NCBI RefSeq assembly: GCF_026210795.1
Contig: NC_089454.1
Coordinates: 1,240,001-1,304,000, forward strand
Origin: Rhizophagus irregularis
Lineage: Eukaryota > Glomeromycota > Glomeromycetes > Glomerales > Glomeraceae
Reading direction: 5' to 3'
DNA: 64,000 nucleotides
In this document: positions 21,742 to 35,411 of the stretch, piece after piece
Numbering within the stretch: position 1 is the stretch's first letter
How the letters are laid out: each line of letters opens with the position of its first letter
The notes under the pieces: model-generated
What the model saw: the letters and a program-made list of their open reading frames with translations, nothing else
Databases searched by the model: none
What the model was told of the DNA's origin: nothing
Translations under genes and position numbers: made by a program

Positions 21742-23579
21742 TTAGTTAGTATCTACAAGTTTATTATGTAAAATTTAAATTATATATAATTATTACTCAC
21801 CTCTGTCAAATATAATTCTTGGTAAAGTATGAAGAGGAAGATTTCTTGGATCATAAAATAATGTCGCCTTTGTCTAAGTGAAATAGATATTTCGTAAATT
21901 TTTATTTAATTTGCTTATTTAATAAATAAATAACTAACCTTTTTATTTTGTTCATTGTCATCATCTTTAATCGTTTTAATTTGAGTTTCTTGTTCAGATA
22001 ATTTAGTAGTTAAATCTTTTATTATATTTTCAAGACTATTTATATGTTCAAGTTGTTCTTTTTGAGCTTTTATCAATGACTCAAAAGATGAAAGGTTTTC
22101 GAGTTCAGATGATTGTTCACTAATTTGTTCTTCAAGTGACTTATTTAACGTAAGAAGTTCCTTATTAGAAAGGTGAAGTTCAAGTAACTAAAGAAAAAAC
22201 AAAATGTTAGTTAAGTTTTTTCTTTGAATTTTAGAAACACAATTACAATTTACCTTTCTCTGAATATTTTCATCATCTGTCATATTAATTAATTCTTCTA
22301 TCTCTTCATCTTGTTCTTCATCTTGTTCTTCGTCTTTTTCTTCTTCATTTTGTACTAGATTATCCTCATCTTCTTTATTCAATTGAGCAAAAGAAGAGAC
22401 TTTCCTTTGTGGTTCAACAAAAACCTTTGGTTTATGTTGTTGTTGATTTATAACTCTAGCACCGGAATAAGAAGTACTTTCATCAATAGAATAAGGAATA
22501 CGAGCAGATACTTGAACAGTTGGTTTACGTTGATTTAAATTTCCTCCGTAAGAAGGATATCCGGGATTATCATAATTAGAAGCTTCTGTTCTTAATTCTT
22601 TAGGTTGATAAGTTATATCTGACATAGTCTTTGGAATTCCTGGCGATGAATTAAACCTTGGATTTCTAATTACAGGATTAATATGCCTAGAAGATATTAC
22701 TTTATCTTTATCTCTTCCTCCATACATAATTTCCGAACGAGAATCGAGTGATTTTGATGATTTTGTATTCCATTCATTTGTATTTGTATGATGATAAGAA
22801 GGTGCATTATTATTAATATAAGAAGATAATTTAGGGGTAAACCCTTGACCTTCTATAATAAAATTAGGATTAACTTTCACGGTTGGACTTTTTACTTGTG
22901 GTGATGATTGTTGTTGTTGACCTGGATCGCTTCCCCAGGAAACATCTGATCGAATATCTGAACGATTATAACTTTGTTCCTCAGTTGTCATCATATTGTT
23001 AACTTTTTTTTTTTGTAAATTTGCGGTTGTGCCACTAACAAAGTCAGACTTAGAACTGTTTAAATTATTTGATTTTGATTTTTTGTTTCCAAAAGAAATT
23101 TCAGATTGTGAAAAATTTTCATTTCCTGCTCTACCTCCTAACGCTCTTAACTTAGAATGAAATTCAAAATTACTAAAATCTGAAATAATATTTGTTGCGT
23201 GAGGCTTTTTATTTATTACAGATGGTGCTTTGTCACCCCGATTATCATTTACATTATTGACAAACTTGTTATTCTTATTTTGGATATTAGATTTTGGCTT
23301 AACCGGTTCTACTCTAGTAACAGAATCATCCGAGTCACTTCCTGTGGTTTCGTCATCTTCATCTTCTGAACTATCACTTCCTTCATCAATTTCCGAGTTA
23401 AGTGGTCTTGAATTATGAAATATCTTTTCAGTTGAAAAAGATTTTATTCCTGGACTATTGGTTTTGAAAGCAAATCCCGCAGCACCTAATATGGATGAAG
23501 GTTTTGTCGATTGTTGAGGATTAGTTGCTGGTAATGAATCTTTATTTCCGGAATTTTTTCCAAACACGTTAAAAGCCAT
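21742..23579 (-). CDS. Low-complexity protein with C-terminal coiled coil, unknown function
   Basis: Exons 23579-22254, 22187-21939, 21873-21801 and possibly 21752-21742 give about 552 residues. The first 440 residues are disordered and rich in Ser, Asn, Lys and Asp, with an acidic patch (DEGSDSSEDEDDE) near residue 70 and a second one near residue 420 (EEEKDEEQDEEQDEE). Residues 443-525 form a clear coiled coil (LLELHLSNKELLTLNKSLEE and following). The tail ATLFYDPRNLPLHTLPRIIF is not low-complexity and may be a binding motif. An 11-base last exon is the in-phase solution; reading through the donor instead would stop after two codons, so the end is uncertain by a few residues. A scaffold or cytoskeletal role would fit, but the family is not recognised. 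Confidence 0.75.
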
Positions 23580-24768
23580 TTTTTTTTTTTTAGAAAAAAG
23601 AAAATGAAAAAAATGATATTAATTGAAAAAATTATTTTAGGAGAACAAAAAAAGAAAAAAAAAAGTTTTTTTTTTTTCAAAAACTTTTTTTATAAAAAAA
23701 AGGAGGACCTTTCGTTATATAATAATAACATTATTTCCATGGCGGACCTATTTTACAATTTCGGAATTGATTTACAGATCACTACAATTTTATAGCAACT
23801 TTTTATTGTTGTACTTTATTTTTTTTCATAAAGAAAAATCCTATTTCGTTTTAGTTAATTAAAAAATTGTTATTTTTGTCACACTTAAAATAATTTCAGC
23901 CTATTTGTGATCAATATATTGTTACCTAATTTTGATATTTTTGATACTAATCCCCACATTTAGGAAAAAATGGAATATGCCGAAGTTCCGTGTTAACTTT
24001 ATTGACCGATTAATAATAATAATAAAAAAACAACCCTTGATTTGTTGATATGTGTAAGTCACGCGAAATGGTCTGAGCGAAATTCACATTGTCTCCTTTC
24101 TCAATAAGTTCAATAAACATTAAATAAATAGAATTTCTTTCTTAAAATTTTTCTATTTTGACAAAATATTGATATCATGTGATGTAAATAAGAATTTCTC
24201 TCAAAGAATATCACATGATTTGCAAATATCCGTTGATTACGTACAGTCGGTACAGATGCAGGTTATCCGATATATCTGATTTAGAGAATTATCACGGACT
24301 ATGCAGACTATGCATGCAAATCATATATGTTTTATGATAAGAAACTTATTCCATTTAAATCGTGCTTAATGGCTTATCGTATAAAATCTATTGAACTTAA
24401 AAATAATGAAGAATAAATTTTAGAAGAAAAGATTTTAAGAATAATTAAGAATTAAGTGATTGAAACAAGGAATCATTCAGAAACTTTAATATATATTTAT
24501 TTATATCAAGATTGCTGTTCATAAGTAATTTACATAATAGTTAACAAAATATAACAAAAATAACGCGTGGAAAATTTAATATATCATAGTACAATGCTAA
24601 TATATTCATTCTGTGTCGTTTTTTTTAATAGTTACTATTACATTGTTTCAATTGATTATCAGTTTATCACACAAAGAAAAAATACATAATTAATTAATAA
24701 ATAATAAATATAAAATAGAACCAATTTTTTTAAACAATTTTTAATACCTTCTATTCCTACATCTATAA
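23580..24768. other. Intergenic region
   Basis: Promoter of the coiled-coil gene on one side and 3' end of the BTB-TLDc gene on the other. Long A and T runs at 23580-23705. No gene is seen. Confidence 0.4.
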
Positions 24769-26454
24769 TTAATATTCAACAACTTGAAAAACTTCAACAT
24801 CGTCAACATTAAATTCTTTAACATCATGGATTGGTTTATCGTAATATTGAGGAATAGAAGTAGCTTTCATCTTATGTAAATCAATAGCTAAATCTTTTGC
24901 ACCAAATCTAGGACCAACCCATAAATAAGGAATATATTCACTTTCAATATCTCTGTCTTTACGCATTTTACATTGTATAGTTTTCTCAATTAATGGTTCA
25001 CCGGTCTTAAAATTAAATAAAAAACTAGAATCAATCGCAGTAGTATATAATGTAAGAAATCCTAAATCCAAACCTCTTGGAGCATATCCACCAATAATGG
25101 AAGTCGAATCGTGTATCTTTGCTACAACTAAAGTATTTGGTAAGTTATCACATTTTTTATGATATTCTTCCGTAGGAAATCCATCACGACACCTACTAAA
25201 TAGCAAGTTAAATCGATATTTTATTGATGGAGTAGGTGTAAATGATCTATTATGGTTTGAATTCTTTTTAAAGCAAAAAAAATCAAAAAATGATTTTTTG
25301 ATTTTTGGATAAGAAGAAAATGTTTCTCGTTCTTCTCTACCTTCAGTAATCCATTGTAATATAATATTAGCATGGAAATGATTGATTATTGAACTATCAT
25401 CTAAAAATACTTGTCTTAATAATTTACTATTTGATGTTAAAACATCTTTGTCAAGATAACAAAGTAATACCTCATCATTCAAATTTTGTTCTTTCGTAGA
25501 TAAAACTTTGTTATAAGGTAAAATCTTTCCATAATAATCATTCCGTGATACCTTTGAAAATTTTATATGAGGGATTAATTCTTTAATAGCTTCTTTTAAT
25601 GTCATCCAGTCTTCATAAGTCCAATTTGGTACACCAAGTCTTAATGTTGGACTTTGTTGTATTCCCCATCTAATTAATATATCCCATACAGTCCCTTGAT
25701 TAACATAAAAACATTCATCATCCATCACTGATATGAAACATGAAGATTTTAATATTTTTAATTCATCAGATTTTAATAAATACCATGGATTATCGTTAAC
25801 CTTATGAATCAAATGATGTCTTATACGTTCATCTCCGTCTTCTACAAATACTCCATTAATTACTCTTATAAAATTAAATTGTAACCACGTAGTTTTATTA
25901 TGTATTATATGTCGTTGTAATTCTTCTATAAGTTCTTCGAGTCTAAAATGTTCCGCTGCTTTTAATAGACTAATACAAAGTTCTCCATCCAAATTATTCA
26001 AATTAATCCCTCCCCTATAAAAAAATCTATTCAAAAGAGACAAATAAAAAAAAAAAAAGTTTTTTTTTTTTGTTAATAGAATTAATTCATGATTTTTTTT
26101 TTTCAGATAATACAGAAACAAAAACAAAAATGATAATTTTTATTACTTTAACATTGTTTTGAACGTATCTGGAGAAATACTTGGTTCTTCTAGAATGATA
26201 TATGAACCTTTCTTAACAACATAATCATGTGATAAAGCAGTTCGAAAATATGATGATCGCGAACTTAGTATATCTGAATTACAATAACAATCTTCTCCAT
26301 CAATTTTTACTATAACATCGAATTGATTTTCTCTACAATAATATTCAGGAAATGAATCCGCAATATTAAGTAATCTCTGATAATCTTCTTTATATAAAAA
26401 CTCTAATAAGTCAATTGAAAGGCGACTTAATGATTCTAATGTATCACCTTCCAT
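24769..26454 (-). CDS. BTB/POZ and TLDc domain protein 1
   Basis: Exons 26454-26147 and 26026-24769 join in phase 2 to 521 residues. The BTB domain covers about residues 30-115 (FDVIVKIDGEDCYCNSDILS, SRSSYFRTALS, FKTMLKFFYRGGINL). A BACK-like region follows (CFYVNQGTVWDILIRWGIQ, about 190-230). The TLDc domain fills about 345-521 (KYRFNLLFSRCRDGF, SIIGGYAPRGLDLG, ending VEVFQVVEY). BTB proteins commonly serve as substrate adaptors of Cul3 ubiquitin ligases. TLDc domains are linked to oxidative-stress responses and V-ATPase binding in other eukaryotes. The start chosen is the Met at 26454, because the open frame upstream is a hydrophobic translation of A+T-rich repeats. The same layout and intron occur at 39912. 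Confidence 0.9.
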
Positions 26455-27874
26455 ATCTGAAAAGATAAATATATGTAAAATATATGGAAATTTAAATATA
26501 TGAAAATTTGAAAGATAAATATATGGAAATTTAAGGATAAATATATGGGTATTGAAAAGTAAAGATATGGAAATTGAATAAAAGGAGAAAAAAAAATTAG
26601 CCACAAAAATTAAATTACAAAATAATTAATTGAAAGTATAAAAAAAAATTTTTTCACTTTCTTAAAGAAACAACAAAAATGAAAACAAGAAACAAATGAA
26701 ACCGTAAATTTCCTAATTAAAAAATTCATTCATCAATTTTTATATGATTTTTTTTTTATTACTAAATTTGATTCACCAAAAACACAACACAAAGAAAAAT
26801 AAGTACATTTTTGATATAATAAAGGATTTTCGGGAGAAGTTACTACAATAAGAAGCTAGACATGCGTTAAACCTGTTAATCTCACATTATTGATCACTAC
26901 ATAATTTTTTTTTTCTTGTTCACCGTATTTCATTAATTGAACATTCAAGGTTAGAAATCCTCGATTCCTCTTCTTCTTTCAAATAATAAACATTCGCATT
27001 GTAGAACTTGAAGATATTCTTCATTCTATTTATAATGAATATCCCAAAATAATCAAATAAATATTATAATAATATCATTTATATTATTAAATAATATTAC
27101 AAAATTTTTATAAAAGCTATTCAATTAAAAGTGAATTAGCTGAAGGAGAAATTTGTAGAAAGATTAAATAAATTTTAAATAATTTTCTAAAAAAAAAAAA
27201 TTATATTATTGTGCGATTCGTATATATTCTTATATATATATTATTATATATATTATATATACGGTATATATTTACAAATAAAGGTATGTAAAAAATAAAA
27301 TAAATATTGATTAATTAAAATTTTACAATTCTTTAGCTATTATAATGTTGTACAATCAATCAATTTAATCTGAGCTACTTGGTACTTTGGGAACTCCGAC
27401 ATTTAATAACACAAAAACACAAATCGAATCAAATGTAAAAATATTCAAACATTGTAAAAATCATTATATGCTAAGAATATTGTTTTGACGGACGATGAAC
27501 TCTATATGCTCTTTATTTATAAAAATCGAGATTTAAAGAATTATCATTTTACAGCGTAAAAAAAAAAAAAATTTTCACAAAAAAGTTATTATGGTAGCGG
27601 AGAAATTAATTATCAGTTTCCTTTTGATCATAATTACGTATATTCCAAGAACCTTATAAACTTTTTTTCTAATGTAATCATTGAAAATCAATAAAAAAAA
27701 AAAAAAAAAAATTATCAGTATGATTATCATATCTTAAAGGGGTAGTTCTTTTATTAAAATATTTCTTTCTCTTTTCTCAAACTATTAAATAAATTGTTTT
27801 TATAAAAAAAAAAAAAAAAATTGAATTTAGATATATTGATTTATTTGATTTGATCTTTTAGTCATAGGTTAAAA
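26455..27874. other. Divergent intergenic region
   Basis: Lies between the starts of the BTB-TLDc gene (minus) and the F-box gene (plus), so it should hold both promoters. Strongly A+T-rich with homopolymer runs and an ATATATTATT-type tract near 27225-27265. Short repeats of AAATATATGGAAATTTAA occur at 26470-26560. No gene. Confidence 0.5.
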
Positions 27875-29410
27875 ATGAATTCTTCATCACTCCCGACTGA
27901 ATGTCTTCGTGAAATATTTGAATATGCTTACGAAAGTGATGATTTGGAAACTTTAGGTTCCTGCTTATTGGTAAACAGAAAATGGTGCAAGACTGTCGTT
28001 CCAGTAATGTGGAGAAATCCTTGGGCATTGTCTTGGTTTAATTGGAGAGAAAAATCAACAAGGTCAATAACAAGTACCATTTACGCCCTTTTACCACATG
28101 ATATAAAGACTGCTTTTATAACTAATGGAATCTCAATAAACCCTCCAACGACTAAAGTTCCTTTATTTAATTATGTTCGATATATTCAAGTTTTAGAACA
28201 TCGACATATTAAAGGGTTAATACATGGAGTATTTGATTTTGAGCTTTATAATTTATCGAATACGAATAACACGAATCATAATTTGATGATTGTCGAAAGA
28301 TTACTATACAACTTTTTTTTAATCGATTCAAATATTAAATATCTTGAAATTCCTCGGTTTCCTTTATTGAGAGTGGCTACCCCAGAATATTGTTTTTCTG
28401 GTTTAAAAGAAGTTACATGTAATGCTGATATTTCACCACAGATTTTCAAAGATTTGGGAAAAGTTTGTACTAATATAGAAAAGCTTATAATTAATAGAGC
28501 GGTCGTTGACAATGAAGGATTAGCTTTTTTAATTCGAGTTCAAAAAAGATTACAATATTTATCAATGTGCGATAATGTAATAGGTGAAGCAGACTCTGTA
28601 AAAATTGGGAATAGTCTAGAAAAACATGAAAATTCCCTGCTCAATATTCATTTTCGTGGACAAATCTTTTTTTCACCAAAGATACTTGCAAAATTTTCAA
28701 ACTTAAAGTTATTGAACCTTGAATTATCTGCGGAGAAACCTATAATATTACATGATTCTTCAAATTTTCCATTTCTTGAATTTCTGGAAATTATTTATGA
28801 TAGATTCACTCCATACTATGTTTTCACAAACATAATTAAGAAAACCAAAGGTACACTTCTTAGAATTGCCATGAATGTAATCGAAGAACCTGAAAGTGAG
28901 AGAGAAGCAAAAGATTATGTGTTAGCTATTGCAAATCATTGTCCAAAGATTGAATTTGTCACAATTTGGTATAAAGAAGGTATTAATGATGTTTTAGAGA
29001 TTATGTTACAAAAATGTCAGAAATTGGAAGGTATTAAACTAATAACTGTTGAAAATATTAAAGCCTTACCATTATTAATAATATTGGCAAATAAAGCTCC
29101 CCGATCGTTGAAAATTATAAATTTAAGTAGTATTGGAGAATTTTTTCATGGAAATATGGGATGGGAATTTTCTCCTTTAGATTTGTCAAAATTTTTTGAA
29201 ATGTGGAAAGGACGTGAATTACTTAATTTTTATATTTCGGATGTTAGAGGGAATTTAACAAAAGAATGCGTTAAAATTTTACATAAATATTTAAATTATG
29301 ATAAAGTATTAAATAACTGGGAAGAAATTCAAATGCTAGAAGATTCGGAAGATATTGTTAATTGTTGGGAAACTTGTGAGTTATGGATGACTGCCGAATA
29401 TAGAGCATAA
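27875..29410 (+). CDS. F-box protein with leucine-rich-like C-terminal region
   Basis: A single open frame of 511 residues. Residues 5-50 form an F-box-like motif (LPTECLREIFEYAYESDD, then LVNRKWCKTVVPVMWRNPW). The rest contains irregular Leu-rich repeats (NLKLLNLELS, FLEFLEIIYD, QKCQKLEGIKLI) resembling fungal F-box proteins that bind Skp1 and present substrates to an SCF ubiquitin ligase. The substrate is unknown. The start follows an A-rich leader, and no intron is needed. Such intronless F-box genes occur in very large families in Rhizophagus. Confidence 0.9.
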   Translation: MNSSSLPTECLREIFEYAYESDDLETLGSCLLVNRKWCKTVVPVMWRNPWALSWFNWREKSTRSITSTIYALLPHDIKTAFITNGISINPPTTKVPLFNYVRYIQVLEHRHIKGLIHGVFDFELYNLSNTNNTNHNLMIVERLLYNFFLIDSNIKYLEIPRFPLLRVATPEYCFSGLKEVTCNADISPQIFKDLGKVCTNIEKLIINRAVVDNEGLAFLIRVQKRLQYLSMCDNVIGEADSVKIGNSLEKHENSLLNIHFRGQIFFSPKILAKFSNLKLLNLELSAEKPIILHDSSNFPFLEFLEIIYDRFTPYYVFTNIIKKTKGTLLRIAMNVIEEPESEREAKDYVLAIANHCPKIEFVTIWYKEGINDVLEIMLQKCQKLEGIKLITVENIKALPLLIILANKAPRSLKIINLSSIGEFFHGNMGWEFSPLDLSKFFEMWKGRELLNFYISDVRGNLTKECVKILHKYLNYDKVLNNWEEIQMLEDSEDIVNCWETCELWMTAEYRA

Positions 29411-30876
29411 TGTATTTACTTATAGAATATACAGTTTTTAACTAATTTAAAAATTTTATGTTTAGTCTTCACTTAAATTGTTAGATTAAACATAACAACA
29501 TAGAATGACAATAAAAGTAGCACACTAAAGTTATTTGTTAATTATCATTAAATTGATTTTCTACCAATTTTGTCCCTAGATTTCTTTCTCGTTGTTATAA
29601 AGTATTTAATTATTCTATTTCGATTGTTACTATCAAGAAAAAGATTAATTTGAAAGTTTCAATTCGGTCAATAAAATTGATGTATTGGTATTTTTTTACC
29701 AGCGCAATTGATAGCATACTAAAGAAATGCAATAATTAGAAATTATAATGTAAAAATCCATGTAAAAATCTATTATGTTTTTGTATAATGGCTTTTCCAC
29801 ATAATTATTCAAAGCTTTATATGTAAAAATATCTTTTCGTGACTTTTAACATACTGTTTCCTCTGATTATTTCCATAATTGCACATTTTAGGAGCGGGCA
29901 AATGTAATAATGATACAACAAAGGTCAATTTCGGATATCGTATCTCAGTAATAATAACGTTAATCTAGGATTTTTGAATTTTAATATTGTTTATATGATA
30001 GATTTAGGAGCAAATTTGAATACAGCACCTATTTCATTTCATTTATACTACGTATTCTATGTTTATGTTTTATGAGATGGCAAACTTAAATATATAAATA
30101 CACACAGGTGCGCCCGGATAAAACTCTCCATAAATGCACCTTCATAAATGCACTCTCTAGCTCAGTTCCAAGCTTATATGAACTCTAATAATGATAGAAT
30201 TCACATTAGAGTTATCTAAACCAGCTGAACAGTTTCAGATGTATATATCTTTGATTCTTAATTCCCGGATAGACCATCTAATCATCTTATGATTAATCTG
30301 CAAAGTCTTCAATTTAATTTTTAGGTATTAAGAATTTGTGAAACTATTAAGTTATAAACGTTAAACCTATGTACATAATGAAATTTAAACATCAAAGAAC
30401 TTTATTTTGAAATTTAGAGACGAAGAAAACGATAAATTTGATTAATCCTTATCATATATACCTATTATAATTGAAAAATTCGCTTACAAATTTAAAAATC
30501 GCATCCGAAAGTATGATTTCTAGATTTAATCCATATTGAGTAAAAAATATATATGTACATATAGTATAAGGTAAAACCCATCTTCAATGGGTAATATAAT
30601 GACTACTTGAAATTACAATAAAATCACAAAAATTTAATAAATATACTATATTAAATAAAAAACGATGGCAACAACCTTAATCGATGTTTATATATTGAAT
30701 GTCGGTAATTAAAAGTTAACCAATGTACTTCAATCATTTAATCTATTTAATCTTCATCTCATCGTATAGACTAAATAACATTTCTACTATTAAATAACTT
30801 TTAATATTTATGAAAGGCATACAAAAATGAAATTATATTTATACAAAATACAGTATATATATAAATACCTAATCTA
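29411..30876. other. Convergent intergenic region
   Basis: 3' flanks of the F-box and epoxide hydrolase genes. It has a short hairpin (ACTCTAAT / ATTAGAGT, about 30180-30213) but no coding signal. Confidence 0.4.
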
Positions 30877-32535
30877 TTAAAATTTAGCTTTAAATGTCTT
30901 TTCAGCATTTATCTTTTGTGATATATTATCCAGAAATGGTCCAATAATCTCATGAAGTTTTTGAGTTTGTTCAATCATAACCCAATGAGAACAATTAGTA
31001 ATATTCTGTTAAATATATAAATAAATAAATAATGTTTATAATAATGTAAATATTGTGCGATCTCAAATACTTACTACTACTGTCAAGTCTTTACAATACT
31101 TTTCCATATTACTAATCACCATAAGAGAAGGAGTGAGGGTGTCTTCATCAGCTTTAACCTACGCAAAATCACATTACCATTTAAGAAATATAAATAATTA
31201 ATACTTTTACTTGTATATCGTTATCATATATTTACCATAAGAGCGGGATGAAGAATTTGTTTTCTAGCACCTGTAAACAAAAGTGAATAAAAAGATTTAA
31301 TATAAATAATAAAAATAACTTTTATTTTTTTTTATAAACTTCAATACCTTTCTCATCTTGAAAATTCACTTTTCTGGTTTTATAAAAATTTAGCCCTCCG
31401 TGAAATCCTCTAGCTTTATACTGGGAGACATAATAATCCAGTTCCTATTAATAATAAAAGTGGAAATGAACATAAATCACAAAAATTATTTAATAAAAAG
31501 AAAAAAAAAAGACCTTATTTGTAATCATTGGACTTTTTTCCAGATTACTAGGAACATTTCCAAGCATTGAATTACCATCGAATACTTTGATGCGATCTTC
31601 TTTCTTAGAAGATCGAAAAAGAGCTTTAAACAATAATTCCAGCTAGAAAAAAAAAAGAAGTTTTAAAGTTTAACTAAATATAAAAAACTCCCCCCAAAAT
31701 TTATTTACAAACATTTTTATCTAATTCTATTTCAGCTTTGGGATGGGTAAAATAAACTTGATATTGTAAATTTGGTAAAAGTTCTGCAATAGATTCAATA
31801 TTAAGGTAATGTTCATTTGGAGGAATATATGGGATATTTAAACTATACCGAGAAAAAAATATCAATAAAGAGAAAATCATGTAAAAATAAAGATATCATT
31901 AATTTTTTTTTTTTACCTGATAACAGCATGAACTTTTTCTGGATAATGGATACACATTCGCCAAACGACAACTCCACCCCTATAAAAAAAAAGGATTTTT
32001 TTTAGCATTTCATCTTTCCAAAATTAATAAGGTATCTATCTTTATAATTGACTACCAATCATGGCCCATGAAAATTGCTTTTTTTAGATTTAACTGATTC
32101 ATAAGTTCAGATAAATCTTTACAGATATTCTTGAAACCATATTGATGTATATCATTTGGTGGACAATGAGGAGATTCCTAAAGAAAAGAATTATATAAGA
32201 ATTTATTAAAAAAGAATGAATTTAAGTTAAAAATCTCACAGTTTGTCCAAAGCCTCGGAGGTCCGGTGCGATCACTCTATAACCCTTAGATACCAAAAAA
32301 GGAATTTGATAACGCCATCCATACCACAAATCAGGGAAACCATGACAGAGGATAATAGCATTGTCATGTCCCTCTCCTTGGTCAACATAATCTTTTTAAA
32401 TATGAAGATAAACCAAAAAAATTCTTAGGATAAACCTTTCAAACGAATAATATGTAATAAAAATAACTTACGATAAATTATGCCATTGACAAATGAAAAC
32501 CTATGTCGAAAAGAATTTGGATCCTGTGGGTCCAT
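30877..32535 (-). CDS. Epoxide hydrolase-like alpha/beta hydrolase
   Basis: Ten exons (32535-32472, 32391-32240, 32177-32056, 31979-31917, 31842-31713, 31642-31514, 31444-31348, 31270-31236, 31158-31075, 31005-30877) join in phase to 334 residues. Visible motifs are HGFP (oxyanion hole), DLRGFGQT, the nucleophile elbow GHDWGG, a YYVSQYKARGF segment matching the lid region that carries a Tyr in epoxide hydrolases, the acid region KADEDTLTP and the catalytic His in NCSHWVMIEQ. The family opens epoxides to diols through an Asp-ester intermediate. The length fits a stand-alone hydrolase domain without the N-terminal phosphatase of mammalian EPHX2. No signal peptide, so probably soluble and cytosolic. 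The substrate cannot be told. Confidence 0.92.
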
Positions 32536-33012
32536 AGAGAATGGAATAATTGAATAATAATAATAATGATAAATTTTTTTTTTTTAAAAAAAAAAAAAAA
32601 AGTAAAAAAATTTTCAGACCCTTTTTATCTTTAATTATTATCTCTGTCGAATGACATTTCGTGTAACAAATATTCGAAATATTCGGAAATTTACCCGATT
32701 ACTTAAAAGGTTTATCGCTAATTTTAATTTGGTAATTTGGTAGATCAAAGTGAGATAAAGTCTTGTCAACGAACAAGTTTAAATGGTATTTATATGATAA
32801 CGTATTCTCGTTAAATGATAATTTGCTTACATATTCGGTCTAATTTATAAAAGTAATTATTAATTATAATTATTTTCTTTTATTTATCTAAATGACACAA
32901 CGTATCTTCGTGAAAAATGGTCCAAGCAAAGTATACACAAATTAAATTATATTTTTTTTCTTTAATATAACACTGAATATACAGTACAGTAGTTTGGGAA
33001 ATAAAAAGATTT

Positions 33013-33043
<31 letters not shown>

Positions 33044-33279
33044 GAAAAATTGGGCGTTTTTTACTTCTCTAATAATAGTTTCATTGAATATAAAATTTTG
33101 ACTAAAGATAACGAGATTAACGAATTTTATTAAGAGATAGGATAAAAAAAATAAATATTTCGGTTAAGATATATATATTTATATATACAATATATTATTA
33201 TATATTATTATATATCAATATATTATTATATATTATTATATATCAATATATGTATAATGATAAACAAAAGAATCCTTCC
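32536..33279. other. Intergenic region with A+T microsatellites
   Basis: Promoter side of the epoxide hydrolase gene. Contains A/T homopolymers at 32574-32602 and 33009-33043, and a TATATTATTATATATCAA-type tandem repeat at 33165-33255. No gene. Confidence 0.5.
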
Positions 33280-34914
33280 TTAATACTTCTCAGTCTTACA
33301 AATTTCTTTAAAATCACAACCTATATTATCACCCATTAATTCTTTAAATTTACTCCATTCGCAATACTTTTCATCACATCCTGGGATAATAACCGGAACC
33401 TCATTGATAATTATTTGAACTAAAATGGATTTTTCTTTTTTTTCGAAAAGATTTTCATTGGAGGCGCAATTGGCGCAATTATAGATTTCAAAATATGCAT
33501 TTGCAGCAAATGGGCAAATTTCTGAACTTTTATATTTTCGATCAGAAACTTCATCTAAAGTTACATTTGCTATTAAAGGTTTAGAATCTTTATATAATCC
33601 CTATCGAAAAAAATCGAAAAAAAAAAAAATTTTGTTAAATGATAAAATGAAAAGAAAAAATTTCCACACTTTTTTTTATAACTTACCAAGATTGTATATA
33701 AGAATGAGAGTGTTTCAGAGTGAGTAAAAAATAATTCCGCTTTAACAGGAGAAGTCCCGTTCATATACTTCTCAACACTATTTACCAATTTAGTAATTAA
33801 CTTACAGGCTAATCGTTTATTTAAATCATTTCCATAAGAAAATCGATAATAATTTTTCATATCATTAAAATATTCTAATGTCAAAATATCTTTTTTACGA
33901 AGTAATTTGCACCAACTGTTATGTTCATTAAAAAATATAATATCAAATGCACATGCTTTATAAATATAATCCGCATGAATTGGTTGAAGATTCTTGACTT
34001 TATATTTTTTTGAGATGCGATTTGTAATTTCTGTTAAATTTGTTGAAGTAAATTGAGAAACTTGTTTTCCTAGAATTTTGTTATTATCATTTACTGTATC
34101 TTTCCAAAGAGGGCAAGATCGATGAATCGCTAATTCATAATCTTTTGACTATATATAGAATATATTATTAAGAATTTATTTAATCTTTTAAATAAATATA
34201 TATATATAATAAAACTTACTAGCGAAGTGGTATAAATATAAATCGGTTGAGTATCTCCTCTACCTAAAATTCCATGTCCATCAAATAATCCGACAGAATA
34301 TGAATTTCCCGACATTCCAGTTCTAAAAAAAAAACGTATAAGTTAGCAAATTTTAATTTAACATTATAATGAATTAAGACATACCTTGAAGTTTTTGTAC
34401 TTCTAAATTCAATAATGTAAGGATCATAAGGAATAACTTTTTTCCAGAACTTTTGATATTTCTTAAAAGAACGTTTTCCCAATAGATAATGTTCTTTCTG
34501 ACCTCGAAAATATAATAAAGCATCTTGTGATAACGTAAATTTATTTTCCCACTATGTAATATAATTATTTGTTTATTCAACAAAATAAATAAATCAGTAA
34601 AATTGTTCGCATTTTTTTTTTTGAGGGATTACCTTATGCTTTTTACGTCCAGGTACATCATGAAAAACTTTTTCTAATACATCAAATTTATCAATATCGT
34701 CATCTTCGGGATATCTTGTTCCATGTCTAGCGATTAAAAATAACTTTTCTAATTTACAATTACGAGGAGAATTTAATTCTGGTTGTTTATCAGTAAATAT
34801 GGGATATAATGAATTTGTTCCCATATGTCTCTTCATATCAAATTTATAATATGATGACGTAAAAAATATTAAAGCTAAAACATTGGTCCAAACAATTTGA
34901 TATAAAAATTGCAT
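33280..34914 (-). CDS. Histidine acid phosphatase of the MINPP type, copy 1
   Basis: Exons 34914-34633, 34551-34385, 34322-34220, 34148-33687 and 33600-33280 give 444 residues. The N-terminus is hydrophobic (residues 1-24, probable signal peptide or anchor). The phosphate pocket motif ARHGTRYP is in exon 1, and the proton-donor region reads THSETL where the family usually has HAET. Near the C-terminus is IIPGCDEKYCEWSKF, typical of multiple inositol polyphosphate phosphatases. The family removes phosphates from inositol polyphosphates including phytate, in secretory compartments or outside the cell. A second copy lies 8 kb away in the same orientation. The Ser in the HSE motif may alter activity; this is an inference. 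Confidence 0.88.
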
Positions 34915-35411
34915 CTTTTAAAAATTTTTATTCGTAATCAAAGAGTAAAAATTTAAAAGCAATAATAGATAACAAACCAATTATTTATAATAAATTTAAA
35001 ATATTTTTTTTTTTGATTTACCTTTATTTGTTTGACTGATCCTTGTGATCTTACGCCAGATATTTTTCGTTCAAACAATAACACGCCTCACAATAAATAT
35101 CTTTTTTTTTGATCGGAAAAACATTTTCCGGTATTCCCATTTATTAGTTAGTTTCGTAAACTTATGGAATTATGAAATCTATTTTCACGTGATTTCAGAT
35201 AAATAACCAATAACGTCCACTTCTGATTTTAGACTAATATAGCAACATAATAAACGAACACATGATATTTACTCTATTAATTAAATTTCCTATAAGCACC
35301 GAGATCCATTTATATATTAATAAAATATTCATCATATATTTCATTAAGCAATACAATTGGAATTTATTAAATAATAACAATAATATAATAAATAGCTAAA
35401 CCAACTAGATT
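34915..35411. other. Intergenic region
   Basis: Promoter of MINPP-like copy 1 and 3' flank of the CNNM-type gene. No other feature. Confidence 0.4.

Noticed and set aside
26455-26604. N-terminal extension of BTB-TLDc protein 1
   Set aside because: The extra residues are a hydrophobic translation of short A+T-rich repeats and the ATG at 26454 begins the conserved part.
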